Below are positions 22,753 to 34,600 of a stretch of 64,000 nucleotides of DNA, piece after piece (positions within the stretch are counted from its first letter, which is position 1; each line of letters starts with the position of its first letter). The translations under genes and the position numbers were made by a program. The stretch comes from Echinarachnius parma (taxonomy: Eukaryota > Echinodermata > Echinoidea > Clypeasteroida > Echinarachniidae), in assembly GCA_037951105.1 (NCBI GenBank), contig JBAMJV010003281.1, forward strand, positions 45,390-109,389, given 5' to 3'. The notes beneath the pieces are model-generated. The model ran no database searches. It saw only the letters and a list, made by a program, of their open reading frames with translations, and was not told the origin of the DNA.

Positions 22753-24149
22753 GTTAGCCCCTTGACTCGCAGGGGTGGGTTAAACCACACATAGGCACCC
22801 CTGCAAGTCAAGGGGCTTACTGTATAAGCCCCTTGCACTTGTATGCAGTATTTCAGGTAGGTGAAAATCAATACTGATAATGCTAGACTAGAAAGCTATC
22901 AAAATACAGACAATTAGTGATATATATCATTAGAATTACTCTTTACTGCAATAAATATCTAAAAAGAAGTCATACCTTTTAGTAGAAAATTAAAATCCAG
23001 AGTAGAAATCCAAAAAGAATAGAGGAAAAACGATCCCAACTTCTTGCTTATGACCTGCACTACCTACAGCCATCTGTATACTGTTACACACAAACACACA
23101 CACACCATGTACATAGTTCAATACAGTATGCATAGCACCCTCTTTTGACCACTTTGAGATACTGTACATTTTACTTGCAATGTTATTCACAGATCACTCC
23201 TACACAGTGTGGAAACACTACAGTAGATTAGTAGAGAAATAACCTGAATTATGTATGAAAAGTGGACCAAAACTGAAAATGAAACCATCTATGGATAAAG
23301 TGATTATTTAGGTATGGATTTACATCTATGAGGGTGAGTAAAGATTGCAGATTTATCTTGTATTCAATTTTGTATTTGTACTTGTCTGCATCATACCTAT
23401 TACATACTGTGGCAGATACTAAATGGGCTATACCTGACACATAGGTACATTACAGTAGCATTGTGTGGAGATCAACCTCTTCCGTCTGCTGCACTATCCA
23501 AAACATAAACAATTTTTGTCGGCCGATTTCTCCCTAAATTTACCAGCAAATGCAAAAAAACTTTTGTTTATGTGATCCCTAAGTCATATACTTTGATAAT
23601 AATTACCGACTTTGTTGTTTTGAAGATTGCAAAATGTAGAAAAAAAAGGATTATTTCCCGTCTGTTTTCATTACCGATGCATCCTAACACACAACGTTCA
23701 ACTGATGAACGGTGCAGTGTATGAATGGGCAGTATGGTAATCTCCCGTGTATTACCATATATTGCGTGTAAATGGTCAACCTAAGTGGACCATATACTCA
23801 GGTGAACCATTTACACGCAATATATGCAAATGCGCTGGAGATAACAATACCATCCATTCGTACACTGTTGCCGGTTCAACAGTATACCGGCGTGTTTTAG
23901 GACGCATCGGTAAGGAAAACGGACGGGAAATAATCATTTTATTTCTACATTTTGCGGTCTTCAAAACAACAAAGTCGGTAATTATTATCAAAGTATATTA
24001 ATTGTGGATCATATAAACGAATTTTTTGTGTGCATTTGCTGGTAAATTGAGGGAGAAATCCACCGACAAAAAATTTGTTTCCGTTGGATAGTGCAGCGGG
24101 CGGAAGAGGTTGATCTCCGCACAACCCTATTGTAATGAACCTATGTGTG
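22753..24149. mobile_element. Foldback insertion flanked by GGTTAAACACA
   Basis: GGTTAAACACA lies at 22742-22752 and 24150-24160, and module P copy 3 (39325-39340) has one similar copy and no insert. The insert starts with a hairpin of AGCCCCTTGACT.GCAGGGGTG. Its right half (23432-24149) is a foldback with arms of about 350 bp sharing GAGATCAACCTCTTCCG and TTACCAGCAAATGCA. No transposase is visible. The 11-bp duplication fits a Mutator-like or retroelement event; class is open. Confidence 0.75.
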
Positions 24150-24269
24150 GGTTAAACACATATTTTAGATTAAAAGTGTCTCGTTACAATGATGATTAAT
24201 TACCATTGCAGGCTTCATTTTGGATGCAGGAACCAGCATTTCGAAATGTGTTGGGAAATTCAATTTCTC

Positions 24270-24780
24270 AAACTAATTTATGTGTTATTTGGTGGAAAAA
24301 AAAGAGTAAGATTTTGCCAAATTGCTAGATCGTTGGAGGCTCCGTCCCCTGGACCCTATACGGTACTAGGGCCATATTAAAGTCGGCCCGCACTCCCCAT
24401 CCGTATACTCGCCAAATAACTCAAACAAAAAAACATATTAAAACGAATCAATATTTTACCCTCATAGGAACACACATATTGAGAGTTCTAAATTGCTGAA
24501 GTCTAAATTTCTGGGGGCCCAGTCCCCTAGATCTCACATATGGCTCTAGTACAGGAGCACCAGGACAAATCTCATATATGCAAGGCTCCGCGCTACTGCA
24601 TTTCCATGCACGCTTTATAAGCCCATAACAGATCCACTATTGCATACCCTTTAAACCCCATCTTGAGTGTGCTATAATGCAAATTTGAATCCGAAAGCTT
24701 TCATCGGCTCTGCCCCCTCAACCTCTAGTATAAGGAGAATAAGGGGGTCCCTTTATTCCTCGTGTTCAAACATTTTGGCA
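24270..24780. other. Intergenic, no gene seen
   Basis: AT-rich with GGCTCCG.CCCCTGGA motifs (24338, 28272 and 40996 share them), suggesting old dispersed repeat sequence. No complete element could be bounded. Confidence 0.4.
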
Positions 24781-27700
24781 AATGTTGGAAATTAAACTTC
24801 TCTTTTTTCCCTTATTCAGCCTACTTTACTCCACTGCAGGAGGAACGCTTCTTCACCAATTTTCCATTATGTTCCATCTTGAGCTATTCTCTGCCAAGCA
24901 ATGCCATTTCATGCTGTTAAATTATCCATTTATCTTCTGCTTTGTCTCCCTCTTTTTCTGGTTAAGTGTCTAGGAGTCCAAACTGTAGTTTTGTGTGTCC
25001 ATCTGTTGTCATACATCCTGGCAAGGTATCCTGCCCACCTCCATTACTTTGATTTGATAGTCAACATAATATCCTGCACTCCTGATTTCTGTCTTAGGAA
25101 TATATTTGACATCATGTCCTTCTTTGTTACACCTATCAATATTCTTTCCATAGCCCATTCTGTCACTCTAAATATTTTCTCCAAACGTTTGGTGGTTGTC
25201 CAGGTTTCAGCTCCATATGAGAGAGCAGGTATGAAACACTGGTCAAATACCTGCCTCTTCATGGAGATGGGAAGAGTAGAGTCTAGAAAGATGTAGCTGA
25301 GTGAGTTAAACTTCGCCCAACCCATCTTGATTCTTCTCTTTATTTCCTCGCCGGTGTCGTTGTTTTTTGGTTGTTCTTGTTCATCATAACTTTTCTTTTC
25401 TTAATGTTCATGTTGAGGCCTGCTTTGCTACTTTCCTCTGCAAGATCATGAATCATTTCCTGTAGCTCCTCAGGGGTGTGGCTTAGAATGAGGATATCGT
25501 CGGCGAATCTGAGATGGGTGAGATATTCCCCGTATACTAGGATACCTTTGTCACTCCAGTCCATATTCCTGAATGCTTCCTCCAGAGCTGCATGATAGCT
25601 TTGATGACATCGGGTCTCCGTGTCTGACACCTCTCAGGATTTTAATTGAGTCGGTGATGGTGTCATTCAAGTGAATTCGTGCTGTAGGCTCTTTGTATAT
25701 TATTTCGATGATTTGTATGTACTTCTCGTCGATGTTTTGCTTTTTTAAGGCAACCAGAAGTGACCGGTGGTCTAGTCTGTCGAAGGCTTTTTCATAGTCC
25801 ACACACAAGTCAAACTGGTATTCCTTTGACTTTGCAATTATTTGGCAAAGTGCAGCCTGGTCTGAAGCCTGCTTGCTCTCTTGGTTGGTTGTCCTCTAGC
25901 TGCTTTTCTATGCGGGCAAGAATTACTCTGGTAAACATCTTGTAGAGGTGAGATAGTAAGCTGATAGGCCTGTAGTTTGTTTTTATATCTGTCTCGTCTC
26001 CTTTCTTGAATATGAGCATGATTTTTGACTTATTCCACTGAGAGGGTATTCCTTCCTCATGCATGTCATGCAAGATCTTGTTAAATAAGGCGGTACTTAC
26101 TATAATGGTGTCTTCATCCCCGAGGTTCAAAATGCCTGATGTTATTTGATCCTCTCCAGGGGCCTTCCCCTTTTCATGTTCATTAGGGCCTGTTTAACTT
26201 CCTCTGGTAGGATAGGTGGCACCTCCTCTGATCTACTTGACCAATATTCTCCTGTTCTCCAATTTGGTTGATCATTAATGTATACATAGCTATACAAATC
26301 TCTAACTATTTCACGGATCTGATGTTTATCACTTATTTCTGTTATATTGGTGTCTGTCATGCTGGACATGAGTTGCCTTCCTCCTTGCAGTTTCGTATTT
26401 ATGATCTTTGGGCCTTTATGTTTTTTCCAGGACCTCCTGTACTAACTTTGTTCGGTTTCTCTTCAGCTCTCGCCTTCTCCTACGTATTGTCTTGTTGAGT
26501 TATGGGTACTCCACTTGATGTCGAGGTGAATCTTGTCTGTGTAGTTTGAGTACTTGACTCCTGTCGTTCAGCTTTCTGATTCCCTTCTTCTCTTCGTTGT
26601 CTACTGTTGTCTGGGTTGGTACAATCTTTGCTAGTTTCTCTGCTATATTCATATACCAATTTTGGGGACTTATTAGTATCCATTAGTATATCCTCTCTCT
26701 TTCTCCGGGAATTCTCCGTCTTTATGGAACAACTGATATCAACACCCCATCAATTATTAATAGTCGGCGATTTTAATTACCATGTGGACTCTGTCAGTGA
26801 TGTTAACTCCAGAAATTTCTCAGCTCTCCTATCAGCATTTAACCTCCAACAGCATGTGTCGTTCTCAACTCACAGAGCTGGTCATGCACTTGACCTAATT
26901 ATCACAAGAGCCTCAGACAGCTTTGTCAAGGAGTGGTCTCAGATGAATGGTCTGAAACTCAACAATATTAAGACTGAATTTATTCATGGTACCTCTCGCC
27001 ACAGATTAACCAACCCAATATTAACACTGAATTTAGCTGGCACTCTTGTTCCTTCAGTAAAAATATGTAGACATTTATGAGTCACTTTTGATGATAAATT
27101 CACCTTTGAAAAGTTTGTGTCACAAAAATGTCGCTCTGCATCATTCGGGTTATACAAAATAGGTACAGTACGTGATTTTTTGGATAGAACAACCACTGAA
27201 TGCCTAATTCATGCTTTTGTTATGTGCCATTTTGATTTATGTTATAGTTTGCTGTTTGGCCTTCCGGCTCAACAGATTCAACGTTTACAACTCATTCAAA
27301 ATACAGCAGCGCGACTCGTAACACGGACAAAGAAACATGACTCAATTTCTTCAGTCTTAAGGAATTTGCATTGGTTACCCATTCAGTCCCGTATTAATTT
27401 TAAGGTACTTTTATTTACTTATCATTGTTTTCATAAATTTGGTCCATTATATCTTGTTGAATTGTTAATACAGTTTAAGCCAGAAAGAACCCTACGCTCG
27501 AGCAAAAAGTCTTTAGTTTGTGTCCCTCATACAATGACAAGATCATACGGGGAAAGATCATTTTCATATGCGGCCCCTGTATTATGGAATAACTTGCCTG
27601 AACACATTAGAAACATAGAAACATATGAAAGATTTAGAACGAGCTTGAAAACACATTTATTTAACACTTTGTACATGTCGTAAAATTTAATAATTATGAA

Positions 27701-27795
27701 CCCAGTGCACAATTTTATTCCTTTTGTATTCTGTTCTGTAAATCGCATAGAGACATGCAGTTTTGCTTATAGGTGATGCGCTATATACAAATGTT

Positions 27796-27826
<31 letters not shown>

Positions 27827-28100
27827 CCTTTCTTTCACTTATGATGTAATCAATGAGATTATGTGTTGTTGCATTGGGGCTCTCCCACGTCCAATATCTA
27901 CTCTTAGATTTCTTAAAAAGTGTATTTCCGATGATAAGGTGCCTGATTGCAACAAAACCTGGCAGCCTTTCTCCTTTATCATTCCTTTCCCCAATTCCAT
28001 ATGGGCCTACATCTTTTAAATTAAACTTACATTGATTCAAATGTATTGTTGTAACCCTTATTACATGAATACAGAAACATATTTGATTCATAATAATTAT
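24780..28100 (-). mobile_element. RTE-like non-LTR retrotransposon, broken and interrupted
   Basis: Reading on the minus strand, fragments appear in the right order. The endonuclease end (GPYGIGERNDKGERL..LVIGNTLF-type; LIDYII) is at 27830-28035. After a plus-strand LINE (26696-27826) come the linker at 26142-26690, the RT fingers NYRPISLL (about 25955), DYEKAFDRLDH (25790), the RT core with FADD (25495), a QCFIPALSYGAETWT thumb motif (25240) and WRWAGYLARMYDNRWT (25030), ending near 24817. The N-terminal endonuclease half is missing and several frameshifts are present, so it is inactive. RTE-type elements encode an AP-like endonuclease plus reverse transcriptase for target-primed insertion. 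Confidence 0.88.
26696..27826 (+). mobile_element. L2/CR1-like LINE, internally deleted, inserted in the RTE-like LINE
   Basis: The frame opens with an endonuclease C-terminal part (LLIVGDFNYHVD, then GHALDLIITR) and runs directly into the RT thumb (MNGLKLNNIKTE). The whole catalytic RT core is thus absent, removed without a frame break. A TGA interrupts at 27078, then 27117-27683 gives the C-terminal domain (LHWLPIQSRINFK; YGERSFSYAAPVLWNNLP) and stop. The 3' end is GCGCTATATACAAATG plus (ATT)n, the L2/CR1 type, to 27826. CTTTCT-rich flanks on both sides may be a target duplication. Confidence 0.88.
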
Positions 28101-28663
28101 CTTTTCGGAGGTAATGTGCCCCTAGGCCATCGTTATGAGGCTTTTTGACCACCTCTATTATGTCGATTTGTATTATTCACTATGCCCTGTAGAATAGGAT
28201 ACAACATATTCATATTTTGTTTACAATTTTATCACACATTATAGCAGTTCTAAATGTCTGAAATCTTAAAGCTCCCGGGGGCTCCGCTCCCTGGACCACA
28301 CTTAGGATTTCGATGTGAGTTACCATGGCTACCCTTGATCCAACCCATTCAGGGATTCCAGCCATCAATACACTTTAATGTGTCAAGAATAAAACGTTTA
28401 CGTTTGTAATAGAATAGGAATGTGGTGTATTCCTATATACCTATTAACATTGTATTCACGACTAAATCCTTAAAGCGTGCCTGCCATTCGGGTCAAAACT
28501 ATTTTCTGTCCTCCCCCCCCCCCCCCCTCCCCCTCCTCCCCTCCTCCCCCTAATCTTCATATTATGGAGATGCCAATGTGGAGCTTCTCGCTCTCTCACC
28601 TGAGAATCTGGGAAAGTGTGCCCCGATCACAAAAACGGGTCGACGCCTCTGATTCTAGCTGAG

Positions 28664-29165
28664 TTAAAGGGGTAGTTTAGTTTTGGTAGAGAGGGCGCTG
28701 CACATCACAATTTTTTGTGAGGTAATGAAAAAGTGAGTGTCGAATTTGAGAGAACATGCAATTTTAATGGCAGAATAAACTTTATTTGGTCAAAATCGAC
28801 CCAGAAACGGTTGAAATATCAATAAATATGTCTGACCTTATAATCATTTGGGGCCCAAATAATTAATTGATTAAAAAAAAAAAAAAAATGCCTGCACAAA
28901 AGCGTTTTTAAAATAGTTGTTGATGATCTCTCGATTTAATCATTATTTCAATAAAACATCATGGGCATACTTTTGTATGAAAATGGTTGAAACCAATGCC
29001 TTTCTAGAAATGACTCTTTTTTAATGATAACGGGCTTTTTACTTAGTCGTTTGTAATTTTGTATACCTTTTGAGCATGGTGAAGTTATAACTATTAGTTT
29101 ATAATGTTACTGTCCAAGTTTGGTTACTAAAGTTCATCCTTACCAAAACTATGCTACCCCTTTAA
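28664..29165 (+). mobile_element. TTAA-bounded transposon, family F1, upstream of gene 1
   Basis: TTAA at 28664-28667 and 29162-29165. Inverted termini AGGGGTAGTTTAGTTTTGG and rc AGGGGTAGCATAGTTTTGG. It lies 100 bp before the Death exon in both paralogs, so it predates the duplication. No ORF. Confidence 0.88.
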
Positions 29166-29265
29166 AAACTCGTTACAAATACGCATTTATTTGCGCTCAT
29201 GATACTCAGAATGTACCGTACCATGCACATGATTCCAGATATTTTGTTTCGACCTTACATTGCAG

Positions 29266-29537
29266 TATCATGGACGATAGGCATCTCCTCAAACTTGCGA
29301 AGCGGCTTGCTCCAGGTGACTACATTACACTAGGCATCACCCTTGGAATACCACATCCTCAACTAGAGACCATTCTAGCAGAGAAGTTTCATCGTTACAC
29401 GGAGGCATTCCTGGTCGTTTTCCATCGCTGGAAAGCATCCCAACAAAGCGATCGGCTCGACTTGTGGCTGGCTCTGGGTGAGAAACTCAGGGAGGCAGAG
29501 TTAGGTGGGATAGCTGATCAGATGATCAGAACTGTTT
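29266..29537 (+). CDS. Death-domain exon of gene 1
   Basis: Splice acceptor TTACATTGCAG ends at 29265, ATG is at 29270, and the donor TTT/GTAAGTT has GT at 29538, leaving phase 1. The 89 residues form one Death-superfamily domain: helix 1 LLKLAKRLAP, then DYITLGITLGI (LG..LGI core), LETILAEK, EAFLVVFHRWKASQ (conserved W) and SDRLDLWLALGEKLREAELGGIADQM. The order L-A..L / LG..LGI / hydrophobic-W / L..AL...L...A is diagnostic of Death domains, which assemble homotypic signalling complexes. Joining to 31134-32611 is in phase and gives a 581-residue protein. A non-coding first exon and promoter probably lie upstream but are not identified. Confidence 0.85.
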
Positions 29538-29813
29538 GTAAGTTGAATTGTATTCTGATGTGGTCCAGTTGTATTTGAACCGTACTTATAACCTCATCAT
29601 TATGTAACGTTGTGATGTATGACCTGAGGGCGTTGAGCTATGGATATAACTGTTTATATGGATGGAAAGGAGGGGGTGGGGCTGGTTTGGTTAAAGGGAT
29701 CCTATACCGCAAAATGATATGTAATTACATGCACGATACAAGTGCTATAAATCCATTTCACCGCAAATTTTCAGGAAAAAATTGTTTCCAGAAAAACTCA
29801 TCATCATAATTAC

Positions 29814-30583
29814 TTAAACCCTAAACCCACTGGGGGGGGGGGGGGGGGGGGGGGCATTTTGGCCCCCTGTCTTTTTTTTCCGACGTGCATCTAGACCGAT
29901 TGGAATTTCACGTTCACTGAACTTCATGACTTTTTCTCTCAAGTCTCCCGCATGTTTTGATATATAATTCACCCCGGTCGGACATGTAGAACTGATTTTA
30001 GAGGTCGATAATTGCTCAACCGTCACAAAAAACTGCAATTTTTGTACAGGTTTCTATGTAATTCATATAATTGTTACATTGAATTATAATTTGGATTATT
30101 TCTTTGTTATTAGTTTAATTCATACACTTCAGAGATAAATTCTTCTAAAAAACAAAAACAAAAACAAACAAAAAAACAATACAATACATAAGAATGAAAA
30201 CAATGTGGGTAAATCCGGGAATACTTATTTGCATATTTGCATAATTTATGCAAATTAGTGATATATTATATCACCATTAAAAAAATGGATATGATGAATT
30301 TCATCATTTGAAAGTATTTTTACAGAAAACCTGTAATTTCTCTTGATTTTAGATGAAAATCCCAATTTTCCCCCAAATTCGTCAAAAATTTGCATATTCA
30401 AAATTTTAATTAATTATAAAAAAAAACAATGGTCCAATTTTGTTTTTCTTTTCAGATTCTTATTCTACTTGACTAGTTTTACGTATGTGCCAATTTTCAA
30501 GTCAATCGGTCCATTCGCTAACCCCCCCCCCCTCCTCCCAGTGGGTTCAAGTGATCAAAATAACCCAGTGGGATTAGGGTTAA
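29814..30583. mobile_element. Element X: TTAA-bounded, poly-G/poly-C termini
   Basis: TTAA at 29814-29817 and 30580-30583 flank 762 bp. The left end is ACCCTAAACCCACTGGG then a G run; the right end, inverted, is CCCTAATCCCACTGGG with a second inner AACCCACTGGGAGGAGGGGG. The core is AT-rich with a TTTGCATAATTTATGCAAAT octamer palindrome near 30234. No transposase. Confidence 0.8.
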
Positions 30584-30948
30584 AGGTGCCAGATATTGCC
30601 CAAAATGACATTTGAGACTTCAATCCTGTACCAAAATCATTGTAAGATATGTCCGAATGATGTGTGAAAGTTTCACTGATAAAGAACACTGCTTTCCTGA
30701 ATAAAAAAGCGAAAAATAAAAAAATGCGTCAGCTTTTACAACGAATTACTGTATGATGTTTATGAGGTTTATGACCGTCCGTTCATTAACGCTCTTGAGC
30801 TAGATTATACATATCGTCATACTAAAGGGGCATTTGAAAAAATCTAACCCTATTTTATTCTTCTCTTACCATAAGCTAAACAACACGGTAGAAGAGAAAC
30901 GAGGAAGTAATTTTCGTGGAGTTAGACACTTTACAGGCATCCCTTTAA
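30580..30948. mobile_element. Element Y: TTAA-bounded, family F3
   Basis: It shares its left TTAA with element X and ends at TTAA 30945-30948. Termini AGGTGCCAGATATTGC and rc AGGGATGCCTGTAAAGTGTC. It is related to 45773-46309 (GACATTTGAGACTTCAATCCT; CTCTTACCATNAGCTAAACA). Confidence 0.85.
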
Positions 30949-31133
30949 ACGTTTATTGGTCTGCACAAGAAGTTTATTGCAGTCTATGTAGCCCTTATAG
31001 ACGTCCAGTTCTAGTATGTACCGTATAACAGCTGTGGTTAAAATATACTGTTGCTTGTTATTTCGTCATATCTGTATTGGTCTCTTTTAAATTGTGCACT
31101 TTTAATTAAAGTTCTGCATTCTTTTATTTCCAG

Positions 31134-32611
31134 CTGCCCAGCCACGGGATAAAATACTAGATGCCAAGAAGAAGGTGATCAGCGCAAAATTAGTCTGGCA
31201 AGAATACGATGCTAAGCTACATCAATCCCGCGAACAGTCGACCAAACATTTTAATGAAATTCAGAAAGAAATTACAAACATTAGTGGCAAAGAACTTCAG
31301 AAAATCAACGGTTGCAAGCGCGAACAAACATCAATAATAAATGAGGAGGCGGATGATCATATCAGGAAAATCAATGCAGAGAGAGAAGCTCGTCTGAAAC
31401 GATGTCAGAAGGATACAGCAGAACAGCGGCAACCAATCGAGGACAGACGACGTGAGCTGCTTAATGACGTCACAGCTATAGCCAACACGACTCAAAAGAA
31501 GATAAAGGACTTACAGCACGGTGCGAGAGATGTCATGCAAGATCTGGAAGACGCGGCTGAGAGAATGGAAACCCTCCTAGGGGATGATACGGAACTTCTG
31601 AATGGCGCACAACAGCTGATCACATCACTCATCGACACCCTGGAGAAGAAGGCCGATGAGGGCGTGGTCGAACATATAACACACACAGTAAGAGGTGTGC
31701 AGTTTATCGAGGGTAAGGGGAATGAGAAGTACAATGGACGAATCGGGGGGTATGATGGGAAATGGGAGCTTAACTCGACAGTAGAAATACCGTGTGACAT
31801 AATCAAGCCCGTTATTGTGGGATATACGAGTAACGATAACATTATCATATCAGATTGTATTAAGTGCCACACATACTGCTTCAATATCAAGAACAAGTTA
31901 TCCCAGAGGGTGATTACGAGTGATGGTAAGACATACATAACAGAATGCGCACTGCTGGATGACGACACGATAGTGTGTGGTAAATACATGAGCAGCTTTA
32001 CTGGTGACAGCTCGCCTGGATGCATCAGCCTGTATAACAGACGGTGGGAGCTGATTAGAGACATCACGTTACCACGAAACACGTCAGATGATTACACATG
32101 GGTGTATGTAGCTGTTGATCAGGATGGGATGGTCATAGCTGCTGAGGACGGTCAGAATTGCCTTTTCGTGATCAACCCCGATGATGGGTGTATCGTCGAT
32201 ACGACCAGGTGTAAAGAGAAGATAACGAGGTTGCGCGGTGCACTCACAACAGGTGACGTCATCGCGCATACCTATCCATTTAGTAACAAGCTTCTCATCA
32301 TCGACAGGCAGGGAGCACAGCGCGAAATCACGCACAGTAAGAAGATCGTGAATTGTGGCATCGATCCCTTGACAGATGACCTGTACGTCGTGCACTGGGA
32401 TGACAGACGTAAGATGGCTGTAGTTGATCAGTTGTCTGGCAAGTGCCACCAAGAGAGAGCAGAAGTGATCTCTTTCCCTATACACGGAGTATGGGAAAAT
32501 AATGTCAAGACATTATTATCTAACAGTATACCTGTGATCACAGCACCAGGAGATATGATCGTCTGTAACGGCAGGGAATGTCTCGTAATGCGGAAGAGGT
32601 TCACTGTGTAA
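31134..32611 (+). CDS. Coiled-coil and beta-propeller exon of gene 1
   Basis: Acceptor TATTTCCAG ends at 31133. Two bases complete the split codon (Ser), then the frame is open to TAA at 32609-32611. Joined to 29266-29537 it encodes residues 90-581. Residues about 100-260 are highly charged with heptad-like spacing (EYDAKLHQSREQSTKHF; IRKINAEREARLKRC; LEKKADEGV), as in TRIM-type coiled coils. Residues about 285-580 contain six repeating beta-rich segments, each with a hydrophobic strand, a D/G turn and a second strand (LLDDDTIVCGKY; VAVDQDGMVIAAE; CGIDPLTDDLYVVHW; ITAPGDMIVCNGRECLVM), resembling an NHL/WD-like six-bladed propeller. No RING or B-box precedes it; the Death domain takes that place. 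A single long exon and near-identical paralog support a real gene. Ligand and pathway are unknown. Confidence 0.85.
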
Positions 32612-32871
32612 CTCAATCGGAGAGCGATTCACTACTCTCAAAACTAAAGTAAAACTGAAGTATGTACCTGAGTAATTGCATAGTGATAGCAAGTTATCAT
32701 AACAGAAACTGCATCAAGTATTGCTTCCCACTACCCATTACGTTATAATTTGCTGTGAACGACGTTCACGGTTATCATGGTAAAAACTTCCCTTTGATTT
32801 TCCTTTAAAATATTGCACATTCAACTCGACTTATTTAAAGATTGTCAAGTGTGTGAACGCTACACCGCAAG

Positions 32872-33107
32872 TATATACAGGATGGCCCCCCAAAAAACGG
32901 AACGGGCCACTTTCCAAAATATAGTAATACAATTATAATGTTCATCGGATAGGATGTCTTTTCCAATGAAAAACGATACTAAGAACAGTCATTTTGGTCG
33001 TGTAATTTTTTGTTTTAGGGCGGTGTGAGTGACACCATGTCAGGTTCCCATTTTTTCACTTTTTACCAAGTCTGTGCCTGATAAATCGCACTTATTGGCC
33101 AAAAAAT
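32872..33107 (+). repeat. Half of a long foldback element in the gene 1 3' flank
   Basis: TATACAGGATGGCCCCCC through GTGCCTGATAAATCGCACTTATTG matches the left arm of the complete foldback at 58222-58782. The right arm is missing, so copy A lost it, or unit A ended here. Confidence 0.8.
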
Positions 33108-33424
33108 CCAAAAAGTGGAGGGTGGGGCAAAACGCGTTTTTAAGCCCCCCCCCTCCCCCTCAAAAAAAAAAGAAGAACAAAAGAAAAGGAAGAAAGAAAT
33201 AAAGAAAAAGGCAAAGAAAATATTAAATGTATCACCCAATACTTGTTAATTCTAACGTTTCAAAACTAAGTTATACATCCATTTAACGTTTTCGCTGCGC
33301 GCTTCGCGCGCAAACAAATTATCTCAGTTTGTTGTGTAACTTGCGTATGGTTACGTCTGGGGTGGATTTTTCTGTACCGGTCAACGTAGTTCCTGTGTAG
33401 GCTGTTATTGCTCTGGCTGTTTGT
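33108..33424. other. Low-complexity intergenic
   Basis: A C-rich run, then an A/G-rich tract (33166-33225), then CGCTGCGCGCTTCGCGCGC near 33294, a CG palindrome that often edges dispersed repeats. No gene. Confidence 0.4.
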
Positions 33425-34420
33425 GTGACGTGCACCAAATTGCACCATTTCAAGTATATGAATGCAAAATCTTCCCCGTGGAAGGGGGAAACACCCTCCC
33501 AAACCCTCCCCCTCTGGCTCTGCCCCAACCCTCGGTCGGTTCGCTCCCTCGGGACTCATTTTTGGCTGTAAGCTATGTTGTTGGATCATACATAATGTGG
33601 CATATGGTTTATGTTTTTATGCACCAAATTGCACCATTTCAAGTATATAAATGCAAAATCTTCCCCGTGGGAGGGGGATACCCCCTCCTAAACCCTCCCC
33701 CTCTGGCTCTGACCCAGCCCTCGGTTGCTTCACCCCCTTGGGACTCATTTTTGGCTGTAAGCTATGTTGTTGGATCATACATAATGTGGGTTTATGTTTT
33801 TATGCACCAAATTACACCATTTCAAGTATATAAATGCCAAATCTTCCCGGTGGGAGGGGGATACCCCCTCCCAAACCCTCCCCCTCTGGCTCGGACCCAG
33901 CCCTCGGTCGCTTCGCTCCCTCGGGACTCATTTTTGGCTGTAAGCTTTGATGTTGGATCACACAAATGTAGCATATGGTTTATGTTTTTATGCCCCATGC
34001 ACCATGTCAAGTATATAAATGCAAAATCTTCCCGGTGGGAGGGGGATACCCCCTCCCAAACCCTCCCCCTCTGGCTCTGACCCAGCCCTCGGTCGCTTCG
34101 CTCCCTCGGGACTTTTTTGGGCTGTAAGCTATGTTGTTGGATCATACGTAATGTGGCATATGGTTTATGTTTGTATGCACCAGAATGCACCATTTCAAGT
34201 ATATATAAATGCAAAATCTTCCCCGTGGGAGGGGGATACCCCCTCCCAAACCCTCCCCCTCTGGCTCTGCTCCAGCCCTCGGTCGCTTCGCTCCCTCGGG
34301 ACTCATTTTTGGTAGTAAGCTCTGTTGTTGGATTAAGTTTTTAAGCACCAGATTGCACAATTTCTTTCAAGTCAAAAAATGCAAAAGCTCCCTACCGTGG
34401 GAGGGATGATTCCGCTCAGT
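33425..34420. repeat. Tandem repeat of about 187 bp, five to six copies
   Basis: GCACCAAATTGCACCATTTC-like starts occur at about 33432, 33621, 33804, 33992, 34177 and 34345. Each unit holds a perfect hairpin, GGGAGGGGG-ATA-CCCCCTCCC, followed by CCTCGGTCGCTTCGCTCCCTCGG. Because some periods are multiples of three, frames stay open on both strands, but the repeated translation is not credible protein. Confidence 0.93.
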
Positions 34421-34491
34421 TACTTCGCTCCCTCGGGCTTGGTCGCTTTATCCTCGCATTGTCTCACTCTCACCTCTGGCTCAAAGTTGGC

Positions 34492-34600
34492 AAATCTGTG
34501 AGTGTGGTTGGGCATGAGCCCCTAAACACATAAATCGTGAGCCCCCTTAGGGTTTTGCCCCCCCCAATCCAAAACTGCTTCCGGCGCGCCTGATTGTTAG
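34492..34600 (-). repeat. Inverted copy of the repeat at 20936-21040
   Basis: On the minus strand it reads GGCGCGCCGGAAGCAGTTTTGG, then CTCACGATTTATGTG and GGGGCTCATGCCCAACC, matching 20947-21040. Confidence 0.7.

Larger units (their letters stand above)
29538..31133 (+). other. Intron of gene 1 with two TTAA elements in series
   Basis: It starts GTAAGTT and ends TTCTTTTATTTCCAG. Its unique parts (29540-29813; 30949-31133) match the intron ends of gene 2. The middle is elements X and Y, absent from gene 2, whose matching site is an undisturbed TTAA at 56258-56261. Confidence 0.85.
28208..33107 (+). repeat. Segmental duplication, unit A (gene 1)
   Basis: It matches 40918-42245 plus 56043-58463 through upstream DNA, the F1 element, both exons, intron ends, 3' UTR and half of a foldback. 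The alignment stops at 33107 in the middle of that foldback. Confidence 0.93.

Noticed and set aside
33421..34360. 219-codon and other frames with repeated PPPLAL..PSVASLP sequence
   Set aside because: A tandem repeat with period near a multiple of three stays open on both strands; hairpins and CG palindromes indicate non-coding repeat.
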